A stretch of DNA of 64,000 nucleotides from Nipponacmea schrenckii (taxonomy: Eukaryota; Mollusca; Gastropoda; Lottiidae): positions 15,345,398 to 15,409,397 of the forward strand of contig JAUJPP010000003.1 in assembly GCA_030562195.1 (NCBI GenBank). The letters run 5' to 3'. The notes below the pieces were generated by a model, which was not told the DNA's origin, searched no databases, and saw only the letters and a list, made by a program, of their open reading frames with translations. The position numbers were made by a program, and so were the translations under genes. How positions within the stretch are numbered: the first letter of the stretch is position 1; each line of letters starts with the position of its first letter. Shown here one piece after another: positions 12,101 to 24,100 of this stretch.

Positions 12101-15100
12101 TTTTGGAAAATAAACCATTGATTCTAAAGAAATTAAATTAATTCCGTGTTCAAGATTGGAACAAAACATTAATCGTTCCAGCATGTTTTTACATTAAACA
12201 AACAACTGTGAACTAACAGTAATTCCATAGTAGTCACACCCAAACACTGCAATACTGTAGTATTTTAGTATTATTTTGAACCCAAAGGAAACACACTAGA
12301 AGTCAGCTAAAGAATGGAGCTTCACTAAACACTATCAGTGTGTTTCCCCATTGTGGTTGCCCAATATCTAATGCTCACGCCTATGATTTACCTTTACTGA
12401 TCATGTTAACCTGATAAAAACCATTGGAATTTTGACATTCATATTCTTTACAAGAATGATTAAATTTCGCTCCAACATCATAACACGAACCATTGAAACT
12501 ACAACCTGAAAAATAGAATGAGTGTATTATCGTCTAAAATAGAATACCTGCGGTTTTCGAATAAAACAAATTTATTTTCAAAATTCATTATATTTACGCA
12601 TATTTTCCTCTTATCGAATGTGGACTTAAGGCAGTATTAATAATGTTTTCAAAATAGAATTCTTTAAAAGTAAATGGGAGTACATAATTATTTAAAAGAT
12701 ATTACTAATGGATCATTACTTAGTTTTATGAACCTATTGGATAATAGATGTATTCTGTTGTATAGTTTTGCACCAGTTAAGTCCCGAAACGAACAAAGAC
12801 TCATTTTGGCCTAGTGTAAAAACTTTAAATTTTTTGGGATCACCCTAATAGACAGTGTATATTTACAACCTCAATACAATGGAATGTAATTTGCATGACA
12901 TTGCTGAAAATCTCTGAAAACATAATGACATGGCATTCCATAAATCCCACATAGTATATACCATAATAAAACCCACATGTAACAACATTTATAATACCAC
13001 AATGAACAAACAACCTCACTTATTCTGTTTAATAGTTCTTGACTCTTGCTTTGTTTACATAAAATACAAACCCCACAAAGTAAAAACGTGCTAAATTACC
13101 GTTTTCAAATTGTCGACCAATGAAGCCACAGCTTAAAATATTACATGTATTATTAAAGACTATTATATCAAACAATAAAACGTAAGAGAACAAGGTCCCA
13201 GTGTATAACTATAAGAGCCTATGCGACGAAACCACAACGAATGAACTGGAAAAGGAATCATTAAAGATTGACAAATTTACATACAACCATCATATGAAAG
13301 GACGCTTCATGCAAATTACATGTATGAATAATGTCTCTTTAAAAGAATAAACAATATTCGTTTAGGCATATAAATCTTAAATTAAAAAGAAAGTAATGTT
13401 AGTGAATTTTAAATCTTACCACCAATAACTGGTTCCAGTTTAATCTGATTATCATACTTGTTACATTTATACGTTGAACAGCCCAATTTAAACGTAGAAC
13501 CAACATCAATACATTTACCATCATTAGTTGAACATGCTAATTGAATCGACGAAAAGAGAAATAATTACGTCCTCAAGTACAGGGTGCAAACATATGAATT
13601 TTGACCATTGAAAATAGACCTTGTGGTTAGGAATTCCTCTGTCGAACATGTTGGACCCAAAACATTTGTTTTATGACAGAACGTTTGTCTCAAGGCATCA
13701 GAGTCTGATAATGAACAATTCGGATCAGAAGAAATATTTGAAATAGCCATCAAAATCGAACTGTCTGGAAAAATTAAATTTGAAATGAAATATCACGATA
13801 TATCATACCGCCAGATATTGCCACTAAACCACATTCTAAATCATTCTTTCTACACTGGCGAACTGAGCAGCCCTCTGTTATGTTGGTTCCAGCAGGAATA
13901 CATGTTCCGTTTTTAAGTTCACAAGCTGCAAGGTGATACAAACTATACATTAGTTCCAATCCATTTTACCACCGAAATATTAAGAAAAAGGATTGAAATT
14001 TGTAATTTTTAAGGTTAGGCTTAAGATATTAAATGTGTATTATTGTCAACATCTTTATGAATTGTTTCATGAAAACATTAAAAGTACATACCAGGATCGA
14101 CATATTCTACACTCGCCTTGAAATATGTCTCATTATTGTAAGTCATACAAGTGAAATTTGAACAATTTTCCTTCCAAATTTCACCACTTTTATGACATCG
14201 TCCCAAATGCGAGCATCCTGAAAGAGAGCATCACAAATATCATTAGACAAAAGAGATCACAGCAAAACATAATCTGCTGCCAATATCCCAGTTCATGTCA
14301 ATGTCATTTTATTCAATACCAATGCTAAAAGGACTGATTTGGGTTTCTATGTACCAGTAGCGAGATATTTAGACAAAGTCTGTTTCAGTCCGGGCAAATA
14401 TTGAGTGTAGCACCAAGCAGGCTACATCAAACACCGGAGCAATGACAGCAAAACTTTAGACTCACCTCCTCCGACTATAACCAAGTTTCTGTATCGTCCA
14501 TTGACAACACATTCATAATCCCAACATTTATATTTAACTATTGATCCCATTTCATGGCAGGTACCATTATTATCAGCACAATCTAGTAATAGTAATCACA
14601 AATGTCGATGGAGAAGCAGGAATAAGAGATGCATCCAGTCAGAAATAAAGTGAAATAAGTTACATACGTTTGAAATTGAGATTTTCATTTCATATACGTA
14701 ACATTAACAGTATGTAAAAACTGGCGACAAATCTTACATATTTGCGTTTGTTTTTCATAGTATTTTACGACCGCTTCATCCTTGAATTCTTCACACACGT
14801 AATCTATACAATCATGTCGCCACACAGCTCCCTTAGCATGACATTTTCCACCAAACATACAACCTGAAACCAAATTTAACCTGAATGTTTCCATTAACGC
14901 ACGTTACTATAACGGTCATGGTGATATCATGTAAATGTATAATCTAAAAAGGGAAAGATTCGCCACCCTCGGGGCTTTACTTGCTCCCTGATTATGTAAA
15001 TAAGCACTAGAACTGTAAGAAAATCTTAGAATTCCTTCAAATATTCCTCAATCAAGAGTCTTATGTATACTAGCACGGATTGTTACATTCGATGGTAAGC

Positions 15101-18100
15101 TGTGAATACTACGTATATTGCTTAACCAAACAATTTCGCCCTAAGATCAAAATAAGACTGACTTAAAAAAATGACGAATCTGTCCCTTGAAATAGTGAAT
15201 ACAAACCAATACATGACTATCAAAAATCAAAATCGGTTATGACTGGAAAATTACACACACAAAAAATGAAAACAATGAAAAACATGAAAATATGAAGTTA
15301 AATGAAGAGAGAAAATTTTGGTTTCAAAGAAATTCTAATATGAACACGATCCACGATATATATGACCATATATAGTTAATTCTTAGTAAACATTTAAAGG
15401 GGCACAATCTTGATTTTTAGTGATCGTTTTGGGCCTTTGTTACATTAAAACAGTCCTCAGAAATACTCAAGCTCTAAGAAAATCGCAAAATACCTTGAAA
15501 TATACCTCAAAAATTTCACTTTTTATTTTTTTCCGTGCTGAACGCGGCTGGTCTTCAGTCAGTCTGAAAATTGTGTGTCCTGTTGACAAAATCTACAATT
15601 GTTATTACATGTACTTTCTTTTTGTTTTACCAGTGCGGGCCTGCGCAGTAGTCTATTTATAACTCTTTCATTTTCCAATTTGGCGGGACGTTCATAATAT
15701 CTTAAGACATTATGATTTTCAAACACGGATAAATATGTATACCCATGGATTTGAAGGCTCAAATTTCAAAGGTAAGCTCTGTAGACTATGTCTGATTAGC
15801 CAAACAAAAGATTTCATGTGTTTGAGGCTGTCGGATGATTGTCCGAAACAAATCAAGCCTGTGCCCCTTTAAGAATTGGAAATGTATTTGCCATGATTTA
15901 TGGTCGACTGGTCTCTAACCCTTTATTAACGAATTCGTAGTACATGTAATTTAGAATAGGTTCAGAAAATATTAAAAATTTATAACAAAAAGGACCTCCT
16001 TTCACCACGGCAAGTTCAGATCTTTTTTCCACCAAGTTTTCTTGACACTGTAATGTCACACATTCATTTGTAGTGATATTTTGTCCCACAGGAATACACG
16101 TATCTCCAGATGTACAACCTAAAAATATCAGCATAATACATTAACACAAGCAATAAGCATTTGGGCAGAAACAAACCCTCCCTTCCCTGACGTCTGATAT
16201 ATGTTCTGTGTGAATCATTCCATCTGTAAAGAAAATGTTACACCCAGAAAGTATTTAGACCACAAAACCACATGCAGTATATTCCAGAGGTACAATTAAA
16301 TCCCACAAGACACTTAACAACCCACTTAACATAGACATAAGGTGGCAGTTCAATTATTCTAATAGTACGCTTATGTATTACGACATGAGCATGTAAAAGT
16401 GTTTTCTTTTATGTGAAGTTGACTATTACATGGTACATGTATTTAAATCATTTCATTTGTAATATAATATTGAAGATGTTATAAGTCAATATTTTATAGC
16501 ACATTTACATATTAATACTACTAGATATTGGCATTCTACATGTCCTTTATGTCTATTTAAATACACGTATATACATTGCCCAGTTTAAGTACTAAACCTC
16601 TGATGAATAAACTACCTTCAGTTATGACTTCAAATTTAGGAACACCATCATTAATGACACACATCTTTTTAAAGCAACCATTGGTGATAACAGTACCATT
16701 AGGAACACACGATCCTTCGTTTCGACAACCTTCAATACAAGTTGATAATGATCAGAAATAGTAATTCTAATCCTTAAGTGACCAAAATAGTCTTGCTTCT
16801 GGTAATCTGAGTATATGATTTTCACAATATTTTCACCTCTTGACTCTGCTACCATAAGGTTTCTTGCAAGAAAATTAAGATGAAAATAATCCCAATCTCA
16901 TCTGTTAATATAACCAATGATCAATCGACGTCTTTATCATATTCTGAAAACCAAAGTACAACATATTTGAAAATATTTGAAATTCCTACCGGAGGGAATG
17001 TTTTCAAATTCCCAGTAACTGGTGTAGAAATTTTTAGCCGGATTTTCTTTCTGCACACATGTTCTTTCATAACAGGCTTCACCTTGTTGATATGGATAAG
17101 AGTCTCCAACATTAATACAGATATTGTTCTCATAGCATCCTGAAACGAAATTAATGAAATATTGAAAAAGAAAAACAACAATTACCCATTTAGTACAAAC
17201 TCATTTAATAGCTATTCTGCTGAAACCATAATGTCTTGCAGTTTGTAAGCCATGTATGTAACTTGATACAACTGGATGTCTATAAACCAGAAATGTGTCT
17301 TTTGATTCTGTCAAAGACAGAAACTGGTCAATGAAAATATTATTGAAAAATGTGAGATTGTGTGAAATTTGTTTCATGAAAAATGCCTTTATTAATGTGA
17401 ACTAGGTAAAGTGAAATTATGGTAACAATCAAGGCAAATCGTTCTTGATGCCCTTCAATTGGTAAAGATAATATGACGAACAACCTACGATTGCATCTTG
17501 TTTTCTAAACATACCCCAGTCAACAACTTACGGCATGTAAGTTCAAAACTAATTCGATATTTCAGCGCACTGAATGTGGTTCTATCTTCTACTAACCTGC
17601 AGATTCAAGCTGTAGTATATTTTTTTGGATAATTTCCTGTTCAACACATTTGTAAGTTATACACCCATTGTCGATTTGATATATACTACCCAATGTAACA
17701 TAATCCCCGTTCTCATACACACAACCTACAAAATAAGTTTAATTTAATCTAATGGACCATTTTCAGGTTGGTTTGGGTCTGGAACATATATTGCATTATA
17801 AATGAGCTAACGCACATTCATTCAATTTTCCATCCAACCTTTGTCCTGTTATACGACCATAACCACCATAGGGTGACCGTTTATTGCTTAAATAGAAATG
17901 CACAAAAATCTCATCAAAAATAACAAAGGGGGGGGGGGGCAGATCGGCAGATATGGCTCTGAAACTTACTGACTCTATTCCCAGCCTCTTATAGTTATTT
18001 GGATATATATGGCTGGGGGAGAGTCAGAGAAACTAAGCCACAAAATTGGGGATTTTCCGAAATTTCTATTTCGTTGGAACAGAGTCAACAAGTTTCGAAC

Positions 18101-21100
18101 TACGGCAATTTATGACCTATATTAGTTTCTCTGAGTAAAGGTATAAAAGATTCGTGAAACGTATGGTGAATCTGTTACTTAAATTTACCTACGTCATTTG
18201 AATTCTTAGAGAAAAAAATAACACTGAGGAACAAAAAAGGAATTCCAGATCTAAGAATACTACTAAGTCTATATTTCTGAATTGTACTCTACTAATCTTG
18301 AAGGCTTACGTTTAACCTAGAAATAATAATTATAAGATTACATACCACAAGTCAGAGGTTTGTAATGACAAAGGTATATCAAAGTGTTATTGTCTGATGT
18401 ACTGGTTCTAGGTATAGTTCCATTTAACTCTCTCTCATAACCTTCACCATCATCGGCAAAACTAAAATGTTCAATATCCCATTCCATAGCTACAATAAAA
18501 ACACATTGGTTTTTGAGTGATAACATGATAGGGTATAATTGAAAATAAATATCAATTAAGTATCTTCTTACCTCTTACATCTTGACATTCTGTTTCGTTT
18601 TCAGCCATGAAAAGTACAAAGGGTTTCCCAGATGGCAAAAGTAGAGCTTTATCAAGTTCACCATCATTTCGACAACAGAATTGAAGAAGAGTTGAATTAT
18701 CATCGTATTCTCCATCAGGTAAAATACCTTCTTCTGATGATTCAACGGGTATTTCAACTTCATTGAATGTAATGTTACCACTAAAATCGATCATTTTAAT
18801 ATACCCTTCTGTAAAATCTAGATTAGGAGAAGAACATAAGACATAATATATTGATATAACGAAGTGGACATTTTTATTTCTTCTATACAATACAATCCTA
18901 TAAGCTAATCTCTACAAAATCTTTCGACTGTCTTGGCACATTAGTCAATAAATCGAAAATTGCCAATGTTTGTCAGTATTAGCTCCAAAATACTGCCGTG
19001 GGAATTCCGGAATATATCTGCCAAGAATTGCTTAAATAGTTTCACTTAAGATTCCTATTCCAAATTTTATCGAGATAGCTGTGTTGTGTATTTCTTCTTT
19101 TCTTGTTTTTTAAATTGATCGAAAATATTATTGTTCAAATGAATTTTACATCGAAATCTAGAGAAACGTGTCCCTGAAGTTAAAAAAGAATGCAATACTC
19201 CAAAGTTAATTATTTTTATCGTGGGCCATAATCGGGCATGGTTAGAACAATAGCGTCAATCTTAAATTATCAATATAATCAATGAAAAAATCCTATCAAA
19301 ACTTCTATATTGCGTTAACGAGAAACTGGATGGAAGAAGATAATCTAATAACCTAACAAAGACAACTTACTGCGAGGACAGGATCCATTGACTCTCAATA
19401 TACAATATCTACCAGGATCCCAGTAAGTTTGATATATAGGCATAAAATCAGGCCGTAATTGGTCCTCGTGAAGACAAAATTTATGTTCCATTAAGTATTC
19501 AGTGTGATTTCCATCCATAAGATAGGGATCGGAATAGTAGTTACCACCTTCACTGTAGTGAATTCTGACACCATCGTACCAGGTTTCTTCAATGACGTCT
19601 GGGCAACCACCTATTGGTCGCAGTAGGCCGTAATAACCTCTTGGCCATAACATCACCTCTGTAATACAAATAAAAATACAAATAATAATATTTTTTATTG
19701 AATCGGGAATAGCTGACACTTTATTGAGATTGTAACAAAAATAAACTATCCACGTATAGAAGTATAGAATGACTAACCGTGATAATGTAATTTAATGGTA
19801 CTGCCTAAGTCACTAGCAATACATTGATAGACAGCACAATGATCATGCCAAACTGAGTGTAACATTTGACATCCATGGTTTACAGATGAACAACCTAAAA
19901 CGAAAAGATTAAATCATTGTGAAATGTAAAGATACAAATCTAATTCTTAGAGTAAATGTTAGCATTGTTGCAGAGAATTCGGTTGTTTGTTTTAGTTGTT
20001 GAATTTTTTAAAAGGAACTGTTGTTTCCATCATCATATTTCATCAAAACTGAAAACTATAATGACCTGAATACCATTAATTTGACTATACCTGAGACAAC
20101 TTTGACCAATGAATAGCAAGTTCCCTCAATCTGACATTCATATGTGTCGCATGCTTGTACAACTCTATCACCGACCAATAAACAATCACCGTTGTCTGCT
20201 CTACAGCCTAAAATACATAAAAAAAAATTGATATGGATGGGACAACAAGTGAATAAAATAATAGTATATTATTGTAAAGATCGAACACCATTATCCCCCT
20301 ACACAATTCATGTCACGCCTATGGTGACTTTTTTTTAAAGAATTTCAATCGCTCGGTCGCCATTTCAAATTACGCGCGCATCCAAATTTTCGACGTAATT
20401 GCGTAGGCTACAAGATGTACAAGATGATAGTTCGTTATAGTTTTTATCACGTAATCGTGTAATGTCGGATTTCTTGAATGCACACGCAATTTGAGACTGA
20501 ACGAAACTCTTTTACACAACAAAAGGCGTGACATGAATCGTGAAGGGGGATAGTGATGGATTTTTTAACTACAAAAAACATCCATCTTTCCAAATAAATC
20601 GAGATTTGGTGGATTCGAGGTATGTAAATACGCTTAAAACCCCCTCACCCGCGAAGGAGCAGAAAAAAGAAAAACTCTTCTCCACCAAGTCTGTCCAAAT
20701 AGCTATAATAGAGTCATCAAGTTCAGACTAAAGGAAAGAAGACAAGAAAACATCTAGTTGTGTGAAGGTAGAAGACAAGAAAACATCTAGCTGTGTGAAG
20801 GTAGATAGATAAGACAAGAAAGCACCGAGGTGGTTATGGGTATAAATATGGGTAAGACAGTTGTAGAATAGAACAAAATATATTAAGAATTTATTGTATA
20901 GATGTGGATAATACTTTGGATAAAATATACTCCGCTAAAATTAAATACATGGGCAAAACATCGATTTGGGAACAGTAAAACGTTAACACTAAGACCAGTG
21001 CTTGATGTGGTAAACGTGTACCTGTCATAACCATCTGTTATTCTAATTTTAATCATTAAATATATTCTTATTTTATAGATTTGTTTTAGCGTATTTTATA

Positions 21101-24100
21101 CATTGAATAAACAAAAAAAAATGAACAAAAAAATTGACTAGTTTATATGCAGACATGATATGTTTCCAATAATTGTAGCGATATAAATTCAATTGCTCAA
21201 AACATGGATACATGGATGTTTGTTAACAAAACATAACTTCGAGTTTTATCTTATAATTTCCGCCAAGACTCGAAAACTTTTACCACTTAAATTCAAGTTT
21301 TGCGACAAAAGTATTTACACAATATTTTATTTGACAAAATAACACTCAGAGTTCTCCCAGCGATACATTCTGTGGGATATGGTGAAGAATGGTGCGAGGG
21401 GAGCAAAAAAGAACTGCATCTCCACCACACAATCCTAACGCACGCACGTCCGCTGTGGCTGGTTTATCTGGCTTAGAATGGAGTGCAATTGGTAACTCAT
21501 CCGCCCTACTCACCCGACTTATCCCATTGCAACTAATTTCTGTTCCCTTGCGTCAAATTCTGCGCGGACTCATTTTTCCAGCCAAGATGCCAGAATTAAG
21601 TACGAAAGTATAATTCGAACATTTCTTGGGAATCTTGACGTGAAGTCTACACCAAGCTATTTCACTGCATCACTGTGTGGATAGAAAATACCTTGAGAAA
21701 CTCTGAGTATTATTTTGTCAAATAAAATAATGTTTTTAATACTTTTCTCAAAATTTTTGGAGTGCCCCCTCGTTCTCATATACAGTGACATATATCATAC
21801 TTCTAATGAAAAAAAAACTAGTACTTAATTTAACAATAAATCATAATGGCATAATGGTAGTGTGCAAGTTTCAAAACCTAAGGGTAATCAGTGATTTAGC
21901 TTTAGACGTTTTAAAACGTTGAAACTTTGTCCTTTTTAATTTAGGGGATTCTCCGCGAATATAGTATCGTGTCTACGAATCAATTCAGTTGGGGATCAGT
22001 CTAGACTTTCTTAGCGAATAGATCTTTAAGAGTAGGAAACTTAAATAAAACATTCCCCTGGATTTAGGACTTAATAAAATGTAAACTTACCGCCCTCTAA
22101 CAATCTGTATTTTGCTTCATATCCGTCAAATACAACACCATATTTAAAACAGCCTATAGACCAAGTCTCGTTCAGATATTTACATGTTTTATCAGAAAAT
22201 TCTACGCCTGAAAAATATATTATATATAAACATATACATAATAAAATTTACGCCTTGAAATATTTGATTTACTACGATTGTGGGGCCCAATTTGTGGACA
22301 CATATCGGTGTTATATGAAGCATTTTTGAAAATTAAAATAATAGTTTTGTTAGAGACAGGAAAGTGGAAATTACTTCGATTTTTCATTATAAAATCTTTT
22401 ATGAATTAAATATTTAGCCTATATTAGGTATTGTAAAGATAATCAATTTTACATTGCGAACCAGAATATCTTCATATTTCAACAATATAATGACGACTAT
22501 AGTAACATTTGTACGGTTAATTAACATAATTTATAATATTAGAAGTATATTCAGGCGTTAAATAAGAAATTTGTTGACCCATGCACTGTTCCCTTTTTGT
22601 GTCTAAAGCCTTCACAAACAAAGTGGCGCCCGAACATATTTTGTGAGAAGAAAAAAAATATTAGCAACAAGAAACCAAACAAAAAACAGAAAAACCTTGC
22701 CTCTGTTACTGAAATTCAAAAGCCAAAATAAATCTTTGATATACATGTGTACGCCCAATATACCGGATCCTTCAAATTTTCACTTGAACACAAATTTACG
22801 TATTTTCCATGTTCTCTTTCACTACGATGTAAGTTTACTACAGTAATTAATCGAAATGGTCTGAGCATGGGAGAGCATTGCTTATTGAAATTGCGACATG
22901 ATGTTCACGGTTCGCCTATAACCATAACTCTACTGCTTACAAAATGAATCGATAGTCGGCGCTTCTTGCTCACTATTTTGATCAAATTTCGGTGGTGCTT
23001 CAGGAAATTATCTTCAGAAGGCCTGTCTAAAGTAGTGGTGTAACGGAAAGTGACGGAACAAGATGAATTTTTACTTGTTTTGTATCTTTCAGATAAAATA
23101 TTTATATTATATTTATGTGTATAATTACAGTTTAGAATTTTAAGTTAAAGATATGTCGCAGTGATTTTGTTATTGGGTAGAAATGTACTAGTCGACTATA
23201 GGGCCTTAAGCATATAATGCATTATACTCTTAATATCTGTGACCTTTATAGATTGTATCCTATTCAAAAATATTTAAAGTTGAATCTTCTTAGGCAGAGG
23301 GAGGAGGTTGGTATTTCAAATATAATATATAAGTTCCTTAATAACCATGTTATCTAAAAAAAAATTAAAGCTTTTTAAAGGTTTTACATTACCTTCTGCT
23401 TTTTAAAATTTTGTTGGTAGGTGCACGGGTTCAAGTGATGGAACGCCAGATTTAACAGAAATATTTCCAATTCCAAAGGTTCAATTACGAATATAGAGTC
23501 TTTCTATCACATCGCGATTGGCGCTATATGTATATATTATAGAGTCCCTCGATAGATATATGATTATGGAAATACGGAAAATATTCTTATACTTTATCAT
23601 ACATACCTATTATATCTGGAGTGAATGATCCATCTTCGTGACACTTGTAGGTGGTACAGGGTTCACCTTTCTTGGTCCATGTTTGTCCTGCATCATAGTA
23701 AATACCATCCATATAACATGAACAAATCCATGGTTGACAATATTGGAATGAATTTACACTAGCTGGAATATAAGAAATGGTTTATTAATTAAGGCAAAAT
23801 AAATAAAATGAAGGCAATTTCTGGCTTCATGTAATCATTGTTTCTGAATAATATATAATAATGGTTTAACACATAAAAGAGCAATTTTTGTCGATGAGAA
23901 CAAGTGTAAAGAATAAAACAAGTAGGGCCTATACGGTGCATTATTTGAGATTAAATGTAACGAAGAAACATAGTATAACGGCATATTTTACATTAGATGT
24001 AATAAATCAAATATAAAATAACGGTATATCTTACATTAGATCTTACGAATAAAACATGGTATATTTACATTAGATGTAATGAATAAAACATGGTATATTT

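Noticed and set aside
13085..13135. Possible extra Cys exon (plus-strand ATTACCGTTTTCAAATTGTC)
   Set aside because: Splice-like borders, but the phase-1 frame lacks cysteines and the length does not fit the module.
16921..17181. 86-codon minus-strand ORF overlapping exon 10
   Set aside because: Out of frame with the Cys-module exon, which has splice sites and the family pattern; the longer ORF is a shadow.
21389..21613. 74-codon ORF on the plus strand
   Set aside because: Lies wholly inside the MITE at 21324-21728, no recognisable domain, not conserved in any visible copy.
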